Shown here one piece after another: positions 42,097 to 50,398 of a stretch of DNA of 64,000 bases. Position numbers and translations under genes: made by a program. The notes beneath the pieces were generated by a model. The model ran no database searches. It was not told the DNA's origin and saw only the letters and a list, made by a program, of their open reading frames with translations. The stretch's first letter is position 1, and every line of letters starts with the position of its first letter. Source of the DNA: Candidatus Alistipes intestinigallinarum (GTDB taxonomy: Bacteria > Bacteroidota > Bacteroidia > Bacteroidales > Rikenellaceae); the NCBI GenBank assembly GCA_019115745.1, contig DXDA01000056.1:62001-126000 (forward strand). Direction: 5' to 3'.

Positions 42097-42894
42097 CTAT
42101 TTGATCCGGCTGTCGAGGGGGTATTTCAGCCCCTTGTACCCGGAGATGTAGGCCTGGATGCTTCCGATCTTGACGGGCGACTCGATGTAGAGCGGGATTT
42201 TGTTGCGGTCGTCGGAGACCCAGAGGGTGAAGATCGTCCCGTCGGTGAAGGAGTACCCTTCGGTGGTTCCCAACTGACACTCGAACTTCAGGGTTTGGAA
42301 CCGTCCCATGTTTCTGATCTTCTTGTTCTCGCGGCCGAGATAGCGGTATCGGATGAGCTTGATGGTGTCCTGGAGGACCATCTGGAGGGTTCCGGGCTCT
42401 CCGACGGTGAAATCCTCGGCTTCTGCCGACCGGAGGGTGAAGAAGAGCGAGATGGGGTCCATGCTTTCGGCCGTCAGGGTCATCTGCTTTTCCTGGAAGG
42501 GCCGTTGGCGGCTCCGCCAGCGGGTGTGGATCGTGGAGTCGGGCCAGACGTAGGTGTAGTAGCTTTCGAAGGTGTATTCCCCCTCGTGGAGATCGCTCAC
42601 GAAGCGGACGGGGCGTTTCGTTTCGGGATCGATCCAGACGCGGTATATGTCTTCGAGGTTGTAGAACCAGCGATAGGTGGGCAGCGTACGTCCGATTCCT
42701 TCGACCCGGTACAGTTTTTCGCCGTTTACCTGCTCCTCGTAGGTGCAGACCTCGACGGAGCCGACCTCGGTGTTGGGGAACATCTTGGCCTTGTAGCTCA
42801 CGCGGTAGAAGAGCTGCTCGCCCGGGTGGTATAGCTGTGCGGCGAGGGGTGAGGCTGCCGCGAGCAGGAGTATGCTGAGTAGAAACCGTTTCAT
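42097..42894 (-). CDS. DUF3108 secreted protein
   Basis: This 265-residue protein has a signal peptide (MKRFLLSILLLAAASPLAAQ) and belongs to DUF3108, a beta-rich periplasmic family of unknown function. Conserved features include GEQLFYRVSYKAK, the repeated aromatic YNLEDIYRVW and the terminal GSIQAYISGYKG. The ATG at 42894 starts the signal peptide. It lies 49 bases after the recG stop on the same strand and may be co-transcribed with it. Confidence 0.85.
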   Translation of the reverse strand: MKRFLLSILLLAAASPLAAQLYHPGEQLFYRVSYKAKMFPNTEVGSVEVCTYEEQVNGEKLYRVEGIGRTLPTYRWFYNLEDIYRVWIDPETKRPVRFVSDLHEGEYTFESYYTYVWPDSTIHTRWRSRQRPFQEKQMTLTAESMDPISLFFTLRSAEAEDFTVGEPGTLQMVLQDTIKLIRYRYLGRENKKIRNMGRFQTLKFECQLGTTEGYSFTDGTIFTLWVSDDRNKIPLYIESPVKIGSIQAYISGYKGLKYPLDSRIK

Positions 42895-42943
42895 GGAAGG
42901 GAGTTTTTGTTTTTCAGAGTTAACGATCTTTTGCGGGACAATA

Positions 42944-45055
42944 TTACGAAATTCGGGAAAAATCGATCTCTTCGCGTCCCGAATACCGGCGTCGGAGGTC
43001 ATCCAACCCGCGGTTGGCGGGTTGGGAGAGAGAGGGGTCTTCGGCAAGGATTTCGGCGGCGGCTTCGCGCGAGACGGTGAGGATCTGCACGTCGGCCGTG
43101 GGGCTTGCGATCTTCAGGTCAAAAGCCATGCCGCTTTGGAGGGTTCCGTTGATATCCCCGGCACCGCGGAGCTTGAGGTCGAGTTCGGCGAGGCGGAACC
43201 CGTCGTTCGTCTCGCACATGGCGTCGAGCCGGGCCCGGGATTCGCGGGAGAGTTTTTCGCCGGACATGAGGATGCAGTAGGACTGTTCGCCGCCGCGTCC
43301 GACACGCCCGCGCAATTGGTGGAGCTGGGACAAGCCGAATCGTTCGGCGGATTCGATGACCATGACGGTGGCGTTGGGAACGTCGACGCCGACCTCGATG
43401 ACCGACGTTGCGACGAGGATCTGCGCCTCTCCCTCCTTGAACTGCCGCATGGACTCCTCCTTGTCGGCGGGTTTCATCTTGCCGTGACAGATGGCCGTGA
43501 CGTATTGCGGCAGGGGGAAGTCGCGCGAAATGGCTTCGTATCCGTCGGTGAGGTCCTTGTAATCCATCGCTTCGGACTCCTTGATGAGCGGGTATACGAC
43601 GTATACCTGGCGGCCCTTGGCAATCTCCTGGCGCATGAACCCGAAGAGTTTCAGCCGGGCGGCATCCGTATAGTGGTAGGTCTTGATCGGACGGCGCCCG
43701 GGGGGCAGCTCGTCGATCACCGAGACGTCGAGGTCGCCGTAGAGGGTCATGGCCAGCGTGCGGGGGATCGGCGTGGCGGTCATGACGAGGATGTGTGGCG
43801 GCTGCGCGTTTTTGGTCCAGAGTCGGGCTCGCTGCTCGACGCCGAAGCGGTGCTGCTCGTCGATGACGACAAACCCGAGGTTTGCGAACTGCACGCGGTC
43901 CTCGATCAGCGCATGGGTGCCGATCAGGATGTCGACTTCGCCCGAAGCGATTCCTTCGAGGGCTTCGCGCCGTTCGCGGGCCTTGGAGGCTCCGGTGAGG
44001 ATGGCGACCCGGACGGGCATCCCGTCGAGCATCCTGCGAATCGTCGCAACGTGCTGGCGGGCGAGAATCTCGGTGGGGGCCATCATGCAGGCCTGGTATC
44101 CGTTGTCGACGGCCAGCAGCATCGACATCAGGGCCACGAGGGTCTTTCCGCTTCCGACGTCGCCCTGCAGCAGCCGGTTCATCTGAAATCCCGAGACGGT
44201 ATCCTTGCGAATCTCGCGGATCACGCGTTTCTGGGCTCCGGTCAGCGGGAAGGGGAGTTTTTCGTGGTAGAAGGTGTTGAAGACGCCGCCGACCTTCGGG
44301 AAGAGGAATCCGTCGCTCTTCGAGAGGCGGGCCGTACGCCGTTGCTGGATGTTGAGCTGGACGCCCAGCAGCTCCTCGAACTTCAGCCGGTACTGGGCTT
44401 GCCGGAGGGCTTCCTGCGACTGCGGGAAGTGGATGTTGTAGAGCGCCTCGCGGCGGGATACCAACCCGTATCGGGTGCGCAGGGCCTCCGGCAGCGGATC
44501 CGGAATGCGGTCGCGGACCAACGCCCAGGCGTTGCAGACGATCTGATACAACCCTTTCGTTCCGAGCACGTTGCTCAGTTTCTCGGTCGAGGGGTAGATG
44601 CCCTGCATTCCGCTTTCGGCCTTGCGTGAGAGGGCCTGTTCGACGGTCTCCAGTTCGGGGTGGGCGATGGAGAGTTCGCCGCGGAAGAAGTTCGGGCGCC
44701 CGAAGACGAGGTATTCGCGTCCGACCTCGATTTTTTTCTCGATCCACTTGATCCCCTGGAACCAGATGAGCTCGGCCGACCCGGAGGGGTCCTGGACCTG
44801 AACCGTAAACCGGCGTTTGCGACCGGTCCCGGCATAGGCGACCCCCATGACTCGGGCACGGAACTGGACATAGGTCAGCCCGGCCGTATCGGTGATCTCC
44901 GCGATTCGGTAGATGCGCGTTCGGTCGATGTAGCGGAACGGATAGTGGGCGAGCAAATCCCCCACGGTCCGAATTCCGAGCTCCCGGTCGAGGAGCCGGG
45001 CGCGGGCTTCACCGACCCCGGCGACGAATTTGATATCGTTGTCGAGTATCTCCAC
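42944..45055 (-). CDS. recG: ATP-dependent DNA helicase RecG
   Basis: RecG remodels stalled replication forks and Holliday junctions. The 703-residue product has the wedge/OB domain (GVGEARARLLDRELGIRTVGD, then PFRYIDRTRIYRI), helicase motif I GDVGSGKTLVA, DEQHRFG (II), TATPIPRTLA (III) and the VI motif QLRGRVGRG. No ATG fits; homology places the start at a GTG (45055, VEILDNDIKF). A -7 box 6 bases before it suggests a leaderless or nearly leaderless transcript. It is divergent from ispG. Confidence 0.93.
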   Translation of the reverse strand: MEILDNDIKFVAGVGEARARLLDRELGIRTVGDLLAHYPFRYIDRTRIYRIAEITDTAGLTYVQFRARVMGVAYAGTGRKRRFTVQVQDPSGSAELIWFQGIKWIEKKIEVGREYLVFGRPNFFRGELSIAHPELETVEQALSRKAESGMQGIYPSTEKLSNVLGTKGLYQIVCNAWALVRDRIPDPLPEALRTRYGLVSRREALYNIHFPQSQEALRQAQYRLKFEELLGVQLNIQQRRTARLSKSDGFLFPKVGGVFNTFYHEKLPFPLTGAQKRVIREIRKDTVSGFQMNRLLQGDVGSGKTLVALMSMLLAVDNGYQACMMAPTEILARQHVATIRRMLDGMPVRVAILTGASKARERREALEGIASGEVDILIGTHALIEDRVQFANLGFVVIDEQHRFGVEQRARLWTKNAQPPHILVMTATPIPRTLAMTLYGDLDVSVIDELPPGRRPIKTYHYTDAARLKLFGFMRQEIAKGRQVYVVYPLIKESEAMDYKDLTDGYEAISRDFPLPQYVTAICHGKMKPADKEESMRQFKEGEAQILVATSVIEVGVDVPNATVMVIESAERFGLSQLHQLRGRVGRGGEQSYCILMSGEKLSRESRARLDAMCETNDGFRLAELDLKLRGAGDINGTLQSGMAFDLKIASPTADVQILTVSREAAAEILAEDPSLSQPANRGLDDLRRRYSGREEIDFSRIS

Positions 45056-45060
45056 GGAGA

Positions 45061-45068
45061 CAAAGATA
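45061..45068 (-). promoter_or_regulatory. -7 promoter box of recG, adjacent to the GTG start
   Basis: TATCTTTG is read on the minus strand at 45068-45061. Transcription would begin about 6-8 bases later, at or next to the GTG start codon (45055). Confidence 0.65.
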
Positions 45069-45081
45069 GTTAAATTTGTAC

Positions 45082-45089
45082 TATCTTTG
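45082..45089 (+). promoter_or_regulatory. -7 promoter box of ispG
   Basis: TATCTTTG on the + strand gives a leader of about 12 bases to the ATG at 45108. Only 13 bases separate it from the identical recG box on the other strand, so RNA polymerase cannot occupy both at once. Confidence 0.65.
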
Positions 45090-45107
45090 TCGAAAACTAC
45101 GCAGGAA

Positions 45108-46607
45108 ATGGATTTGACGACATTCAAACGGCGCCCGACGTGCGAGGTCCGCATCGGGTGCGAGACGATCGGCGGCGACTGCCCGGTGGCCGTGCAGTCG
45201 ATGACCAATACGGATACGAACGACACGATGGCGAGCGTTGCCCAGATCGAGCGCATCGACCGTGCGGGCGGGAAGATCGTGCGCCTGACGGCCCAGGGGC
45301 GTCGTGAGGGTGAGAATCTGGCGAATATTGTCCGGGCGCTGCGAGCCGACGGCTTCACGACGGCCGTCGTGGCCGACATCCACTTCGTCCCCGAAGTGGC
45401 CTCGATTGCCGCGAAATATGTCGACAAGGTGCGGATCAACCCCGGCAACTACCGCAACGACCACGGGGAGTTCGAGGCGCTGATCGAACAGTGCCGCGAG
45501 CGGGGTGTGGCGCTGCGCATCGGCGTGAACCACGGGTCGCTGGCCAAACGGGTCTTCGACCGCTGGGGCGATACGCCCGAGGGGATGGTCGTTTCGGCGA
45601 TGGAGTTTTTGCGGATTTGCCGGGATCGGGATTTCGACCAGGTGGTCGTCTCGATGAAGTCGAGCAATACGCGGGTGATGGTGGCGGCCTACCGGCTGCT
45701 GGTCGAGGCGATGGATGCCGAGGGGATGCACTACCCGATCCACCTCGGGGTCACCGAAGCCGGAAACGGCCTCGAAGGGCGTGTGAAGAGTGCCGTGGGG
45801 ATCGGGGCGCTGCTGGCCGACGGCATCGGCGATACGATCCGTGTTTCGCTGACCGAAGCCCCCGAGCACGAAATCCCCGTGGCCCGGATGCTGGCCGAAC
45901 ACTTCGCCTCGCGCCCCGGCGTGTTCGAGGTCCTTCACCCCGAACGCTACTCCCCGACCGCCTACCGGCGCCGCTCGCACGTCACCGTTCCGGTGACCCA
46001 CGACGAGCCGCTCGACGGATTCCGCATCCTGGAATCCACCTCAGGCAATCCGACGGCCGAGTTGCGCGCCGCAATCCTGAACCTCGATACGCCCGACTGC
46101 CCGGTTGTCGTGAAGCGCCGCTACGAGGAGCCGACGCTGGAGGCCGTGGCCGTGAAGGCGGCCGCCGACCTCGGGCCGCTGCTGTTGGACGGACTGGCCG
46201 ACGGCCTCTGGATCGACGCGCCGGGCCACTCCGCGGCGGCGATCCGCGACGTGGAGCTGATGATCCTGCAGGCTGCGCGCGTCCGCTTTTCGCATACCGA
46301 GTATATCGCCTGCCCGTCGTGCGGGCGGACGCTCTACGACATCGAGAAGACCCTTGCCGACATCAAGGCGCGGACGTCTCACCTGAAAAACCTCCGCATC
46401 GGGGTGATGGGCTGCATCGTGAACGGCCCGGGCGAGATGACCGATGCGGATTACGGCTATGTGGGTGCGGGCCCGGGGCGCATTACGCTCTACAAGGGCC
46501 GCGAGGTCGTTGCGCGCAACATCCCGCAGGAGGAGGCGCTCGACCGGCTCATCGCACTGATCCGTGAGAACGGCGACTGGACCGACGCCCCGGCCGACGG
46601 CCGATAA
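45108..46607 (+). CDS. ispG: 4-hydroxy-3-methylbut-2-enyl diphosphate synthase
   Basis: IspG (GcpE) is the penultimate MEP-pathway enzyme, a [4Fe-4S] protein making HMBPP. The 499-residue product shows VAVQSMTNTDTNDT, RINPGNYR, the VTEAGNG segment and the cluster region CPSCGRTLYD plus GCIVNGPGEM. Bacteroidetes IspG usually has a large insert between barrel and cluster domain (about 600 residues in all), while the E. coli form has about 370; this protein is intermediate, so the insert is reduced. The ATG at 45108 follows AGGAA and a promoter box 19 bases upstream. Confidence 0.93.
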   Translation: MDLTTFKRRPTCEVRIGCETIGGDCPVAVQSMTNTDTNDTMASVAQIERIDRAGGKIVRLTAQGRREGENLANIVRALRADGFTTAVVADIHFVPEVASIAAKYVDKVRINPGNYRNDHGEFEALIEQCRERGVALRIGVNHGSLAKRVFDRWGDTPEGMVVSAMEFLRICRDRDFDQVVVSMKSSNTRVMVAAYRLLVEAMDAEGMHYPIHLGVTEAGNGLEGRVKSAVGIGALLADGIGDTIRVSLTEAPEHEIPVARMLAEHFASRPGVFEVLHPERYSPTAYRRRSHVTVPVTHDEPLDGFRILESTSGNPTAELRAAILNLDTPDCPVVVKRRYEEPTLEAVAVKAAADLGPLLLDGLADGLWIDAPGHSAAAIRDVELMILQAARVRFSHTEYIACPSCGRTLYDIEKTLADIKARTSHLKNLRIGVMGCIVNGPGEMTDADYGYVGAGPGRITLYKGREVVARNIPQEEALDRLIALIRENGDWTDAPADGR

Positions 46608-46750
46608 GCGCCTGCGTCCGCGAGCCCGCCTCGCCTCTTCTTCCCGGGAGCCGGACCCGTTTTGCCGCCCGCTTCCGTTTTTTGAGAGACCGGGATACTC
46701 CCTGATGCATGAGCTCCCGGCCCCTCCCTGCTTGAAAAAATTTTCCGGAT

Positions 46751-47353
46751 ATGACCATCCTACCCCTTGCCTACCTTCCGTCGGTCTCGTATTTCACCTG
46801 CCTGTTGCACGACGAGTGCGTCGTGGACCTGGGTGAGCACTTCGTGAAACGCTCCGAGCGGAACCGAACCCGTATCCTGGCCACCGACGGCGTGATGGAG
46901 CTCACGGCGCACGTCTGCCATGCAAACCGTCCGCACCAACCCATGCGCACCGTGCGCCTCGACTACTCGAAACGCTGGCAGCACCAGCATTGGGGGGCGC
47001 TGGTCGCCTCTTACAAGTCGTCGCCCTATTTCGACCACTATGCCGACCGTTTCGAGCCCTTCTACCGCCGGGAGTACGATTTTCTGGCGGATTACGACCT
47101 CGGGCTGCTGGAGCTGCTCTGCACGCTGGCCCGAATCCCGTTTCCCCGTCTTTCGGAGCATTACGTCGAGGCGCATCCGGGCGATCTCGACCTGCGCCCC
47201 CGACATGCAGAGGGCCCGGCATTCGTTGCCGAGCCCTATTTCCAGGTCTTTTCGGACCGGATGCCGTTTGCGGCTAATTTGTCGTTTGTGGACCTGTTGT
47301 TCGCCGAAGGACCGTCGAGCGTTTCGGTTTTAGGACGTTGCCGACGAAAATAG
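46751..47353 (+). CDS. WbqC-like family protein
   Basis: The 200-residue soluble protein matches the WbqC-like family (PF08889), found near O-antigen genes in some bacteria but of unknown biochemical role. It opens with ILPLAYLPSVSYFTCLL and shows the conserved RTVRLDYSKRWQHQHWGAL and the closing ANLSFVDLLFAEGP. No glycan genes are adjacent except the GH2-like gene, whose 3' end overlaps this one by 80 bases on the other strand. The 143-base spacer after ispG has no promoter I can see. Confidence 0.85.
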   Translation: MTILPLAYLPSVSYFTCLLHDECVVDLGEHFVKRSERNRTRILATDGVMELTAHVCHANRPHQPMRTVRLDYSKRWQHQHWGALVASYKSSPYFDHYADRFEPFYRREYDFLADYDLGLLELLCTLARIPFPRLSEHYVEAHPGDLDLRPRHAEGPAFVAEPYFQVFSDRMPFAANLSFVDLLFAEGPSSVSVLGRCRRK

Positions 47354-49304
47354 TCACGCTGTCGCACAGATTCCCGGCCGTCGTCTTCAGATGGACGATC
47401 CCCTTCAGCGATACCGAATCGGTCCGGTATTGGCAGGGTGCGTATTCGGTCATGGCGAGGGTGTCCGCTCCGGCCAGGAGCAGGGGCGTGCCCGCCGACG
47501 AATAGACGCGGAAGAGCTGTTTGTCGTTGTCGCGGAGTCTTCGGCGCTTGTCTACGATGTGGAGCGTGGGTTCCTGGCGATTCCACATGGCCTTGTAGAG
47601 ATAGAAGGCATCCTTATGTTCGCGGCGGTTGAGGGTGATGAGCCCCGATCCGTTCACCCCGTAGGGACGCCGTGAAGAGCCGTAATCGAAGAGGCTCTCG
47701 ATCCAGACACCCCAGAAGAGCGAATCGTTCTGCAGGTTGCGGGCATACTCCTCGTGGAAGCGGGTCTGCTTCTCTTCGGGGAGCCAGTTCGTGCGGGGTT
47801 CGTCCTGCGCCGTGTAGCTTTTGTGGCCGAGGAATCCCTGACCTCCGTAGCAGACCCCCGATCGCAGATGGCTCCAGTTCTTTTGCAACTGGTCGCGCCA
47901 GACGATTACGTCGTCGGTTGTTCCGCGTCTCCATCCTACGTTCTGCTTCCAGACGATCAGGTCGGTGATGAAGTTCAGCGCACCGTCCTGGTCGCTGCAC
48001 GCGACGGTCGGACGCGACGGGTCCATCGCCCGGGCCGTATCGTTCAGCCTCCGCAGATAGGGCGTTACGTCGTCTCCGCGCATCCAGAGTTGGGAGAAGA
48101 TGCCCCACATGACTACCGACGGATGGTTGATGTGCTGGGCGATGATCTCCTGGAGCTGTTGCAATCCGTTCTCCTCGAAGTCGGGGGTTGCGAAGTAGGC
48201 CATGTCTCCGAGGAACGGTGCCCGGTGAAACGGTGCATCGATCCAGACGAGCAACCCCTGCTCGTCGCAGCGGTCGTAAAGATACTGCGCATGGGGCGTG
48301 ACCGCCGACCGGATGGCATTGGCTCCGATGGCATGGATCTGCTGCAGGTCGGCATTGTAGTCTTCGGCGACGAGCGTCCCGCCCGAGAGGGCATTGTCGT
48401 GATGAATGACCACGCCGTGCACGGGCGTTCGGACGCCGTTGATCGAAAACCCTTCGGAGGGGGAGACGCCGATCGATCGGAATCCGGTCCGGACGACGAC
48501 CCGGTCCGAGATGCTGTCTTCGCCGATGGCCGCCGTGACGGTGTAGAGTGCCGGGTGCTCGGGGCTCCAGAGTTCGGGTGCCTCGACGGTGAAGGGTACG
48601 GAGACGGGTTTTCCGTCGATTTTGGCCTTCTGGCGTTTCGAGAAGACCTGCCGGCCGTCGGGGGCCGTAATTTCGATGTTGAGCGAGCAGGTGTTTTCGA
48701 GTTTCGAGGTGAGGTGCACCTCGATTTCGCCTTCGGTCCGTTCGGCAGAAACCTCGCGGGGATGGACCAGCACGCCGTCCGATCCGAGATAGAGGGGCGA
48801 TATGGCCGTAGCCTCCGTAACGATGAGTTCGGCTTCGCGGTAGATTCCGCCGTAGAGGTTCATGTCGGTGGAGGTGGGGAGAACGTCGTCGCGGGAGCTG
48901 TTGTTGACCATGACGAGCAGGGCGTTGTCGGTCCCGAACCGGATCTTGTCGGTAATTTCGAACGTGAAGGCGGTTCCGCCTCCGCGATGGGTTCCGACGT
49001 GATACCCGTTCACGAAAACGTCGGCGACGCTCTGTACACCGTAGAACTTGACGAAGAGCCGTTTCGAGGCCCATTCTGCGGGGATGTACATGCCGTTTTG
49101 ATAGTTTCCGACGGTTTCGAGCCAGTATCCCTGGGCGAGCGGATCGGTGTTCCAACTGTGGGGGAGGGTAACGTGGCGGGCGTTGTCGGAGGTGCGTTCC
49201 GATTTGAAGAAGAATCGCCATCCTTCGTTGATGGGGAGCACTTCGCGTGCGTGAGCCGAGGCGATCAGTCCGGCGAGCAGCCACAGTGTCAGATATCGTT
49301 TCAT
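47274..49304 (-). CDS. GH2-like protein with both catalytic glutamates replaced
   Basis: The 676-residue secreted protein (signal peptide MKRYLTLWLLAGLIASAHA) has the GH2 layout: jelly-roll sugar-binding domain (about 25-175), Ig-like domain (about 180-290) and TIM barrel (about 300-590). The acid/base motif, normally WG-x-x-NE, reads WGIFSQ (Gln405), and the nucleophile motif, normally SEYGAG, reads VCYGGQG (Cys485). Flanking structure is conserved (NHPSVVMWG, LFWGVWIESLFDYGSS), and the frame is intact, so it is not a decayed gene. It may be a non-catalytic glycan binder. An XRE regulator is divergent from it. Confidence 0.88.
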   Translation of the reverse strand: MKRYLTLWLLAGLIASAHAREVLPINEGWRFFFKSERTSDNARHVTLPHSWNTDPLAQGYWLETVGNYQNGMYIPAEWASKRLFVKFYGVQSVADVFVNGYHVGTHRGGGTAFTFEITDKIRFGTDNALLVMVNNSSRDDVLPTSTDMNLYGGIYREAELIVTEATAISPLYLGSDGVLVHPREVSAERTEGEIEVHLTSKLENTCSLNIEITAPDGRQVFSKRQKAKIDGKPVSVPFTVEAPELWSPEHPALYTVTAAIGEDSISDRVVVRTGFRSIGVSPSEGFSINGVRTPVHGVVIHHDNALSGGTLVAEDYNADLQQIHAIGANAIRSAVTPHAQYLYDRCDEQGLLVWIDAPFHRAPFLGDMAYFATPDFEENGLQQLQEIIAQHINHPSVVMWGIFSQLWMRGDDVTPYLRRLNDTARAMDPSRPTVACSDQDGALNFITDLIVWKQNVGWRRGTTDDVIVWRDQLQKNWSHLRSGVCYGGQGFLGHKSYTAQDEPRTNWLPEEKQTRFHEEYARNLQNDSLFWGVWIESLFDYGSSRRPYGVNGSGLITLNRREHKDAFYLYKAMWNRQEPTLHIVDKRRRLRDNDKQLFRVYSSAGTPLLLAGADTLAMTEYAPCQYRTDSVSLKGIVHLKTTAGNLCDSVTIFVGNVLKPKRSTVLRRTTGPQTTN

Positions 49305-49489
49305 GGAGAGCGTAATGTATTTGTCGGTGTTTGCAAAGATACGAAAAGGAGCGCGCAGCGGCAAATGAAAACGCAGTTTTCGAAGGGTCCGGCGCTCCCG
49401 GCCTTTTGTTTTTCGTCCGGGGTGTGCAAGTATCTCCCCGGGAGAATCTGTTTTCACGGAGATATAACGTGTGTTTTCCTGAAAAGTTG

Positions 49490-49497
49490 TACATTTG
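49490..49497 (+). promoter_or_regulatory. -7 promoter box of the XRE regulator
   Basis: TACATTTG on the + strand places the transcript start near 49504, which favours the ATG at 49525 over the earlier in-frame ATG at 49501. The rest of 49305-49489, between the divergent genes, shows no other feature. Confidence 0.6.
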
Positions 49498-49524
49498 GGC
49501 ATGGGAATTGCAAATCGGGGGAGT

Positions 49525-49737
49525 ATGGATTATCAAGAGGAGCTGCTTTACATTTCGGGCCGGATCCGTGCGCTGCGCAAGGAGAACCGGCTCACGGTAC
49601 AGGAACTGGCCTACCGTTGCGACATGGAGCGATCCAACCTGAGCCGCATCGAGTCCGGCCGAACGAATTTGACGGTGAAAACGCTGTGTACGATCTGCAA
49701 TGCGCTGGGCGTGAGCCTGCGCGACCTTCTCCGCTGA
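49525..49737 (+). CDS. Small XRE-family HTH regulator
   Basis: This 70-residue protein is almost entirely a Cro/C1-type helix-turn-helix: ISGRIRALRKENRLTVQELA, then RCDMERSNLSRIESGRTNLTVKTL and CNALGVSLRDLL. It has no sensor domain. ATG 49525 is preceded by GGGAG and lies about 20 bases after the predicted transcript start. Divergent from the GH2-like gene, with which it shares a 220-base control region, it is a candidate regulator of that gene. Confidence 0.85.
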   Translation: MDYQEELLYISGRIRALRKENRLTVQELAYRCDMERSNLSRIESGRTNLTVKTLCTICNALGVSLRDLLR

Positions 49738-49846
49738 CCGCTCCCCGAACTCCGTCCGCAAGTCGCTCGCCGCAATCCGGGGCGCCGCATTTTTGGCCCG
49801 TTCGGGTAAAATTCGTATCTTGCGGAGCTAATTTGAAACGGAACGC

Positions 49847-50398
49847 TTGAACACTGTCGACCTGATCGTATGTCTGGTGGTGGTGCTTGCCGTGTGGAAC
49901 GGCTGGCGCCAGGGCTTCATCGTGCAGATCTGCTCCCTGGCGGGTATCGTTGCGGGGATCTGGCTGGCGGCGCGCTTCGGTGCGGAGGTTGGCGGCTGGC
50001 TCCGCCTCGATGAAGGGGTTGCGGCGGCCGGCGGTTTTGTTGTGGTGCTGGTCGTCGTGGTGCTGGCCGTGGCCATCGCGGCACGCTTGGCCCGCAAGCT
50101 GTTCCGCTTTGCGGGATTCGGCGTTGCGGACATCGTGCTGGGCATCGTGGTTTCGCTGCTGAAATTCCTGCTGGTGCTGAGCGTGCTCTTCTCGGCCTTC
50201 GACCGCCTGAACGAAGACTATTGCCTGGTCGGTCCCCGGACGATCGAACGCTCCCGCACCTATAAACCGGTCATGCGCCTCTCGGAGTCGCTCTTCCCCT
50301 TCCTGGAGTGGGTCGGCGACCGGGTTCCGGACGCGTTGGACCGGGAGGAGAGGCCTGCAGCGACGTTGGAGACTCAAAAGGAGGAATTCGATGGATAG
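49847..50398 (+). CDS. CvpA family membrane protein
   Basis: The 183-residue protein has four membrane helices in the CvpA arrangement (opening NTVDLIVCLVVVLAVWNGWRQGF, then VGGWLRLDEG and FAGFGVADIVLGIVVSLLK). CvpA proteins affect envelope or colicin-related functions; the exact role in Bacteroidetes is unknown. The start appears to be a TTG at 49847, as no ATG or GTG fits the family N-terminus. It overlaps rsgA by 8 bases and leads an operon cvpA-rsgA-SpoU-aminotransferase. Confidence 0.85.
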   Translation: MNTVDLIVCLVVVLAVWNGWRQGFIVQICSLAGIVAGIWLAARFGAEVGGWLRLDEGVAAAGGFVVVLVVVVLAVAIAARLARKLFRFAGFGVADIVLGIVVSLLKFLLVLSVLFSAFDRLNEDYCLVGPRTIERSRTYKPVMRLSESLFPFLEWVGDRVPDALDREERPAATLETQKEEFDG

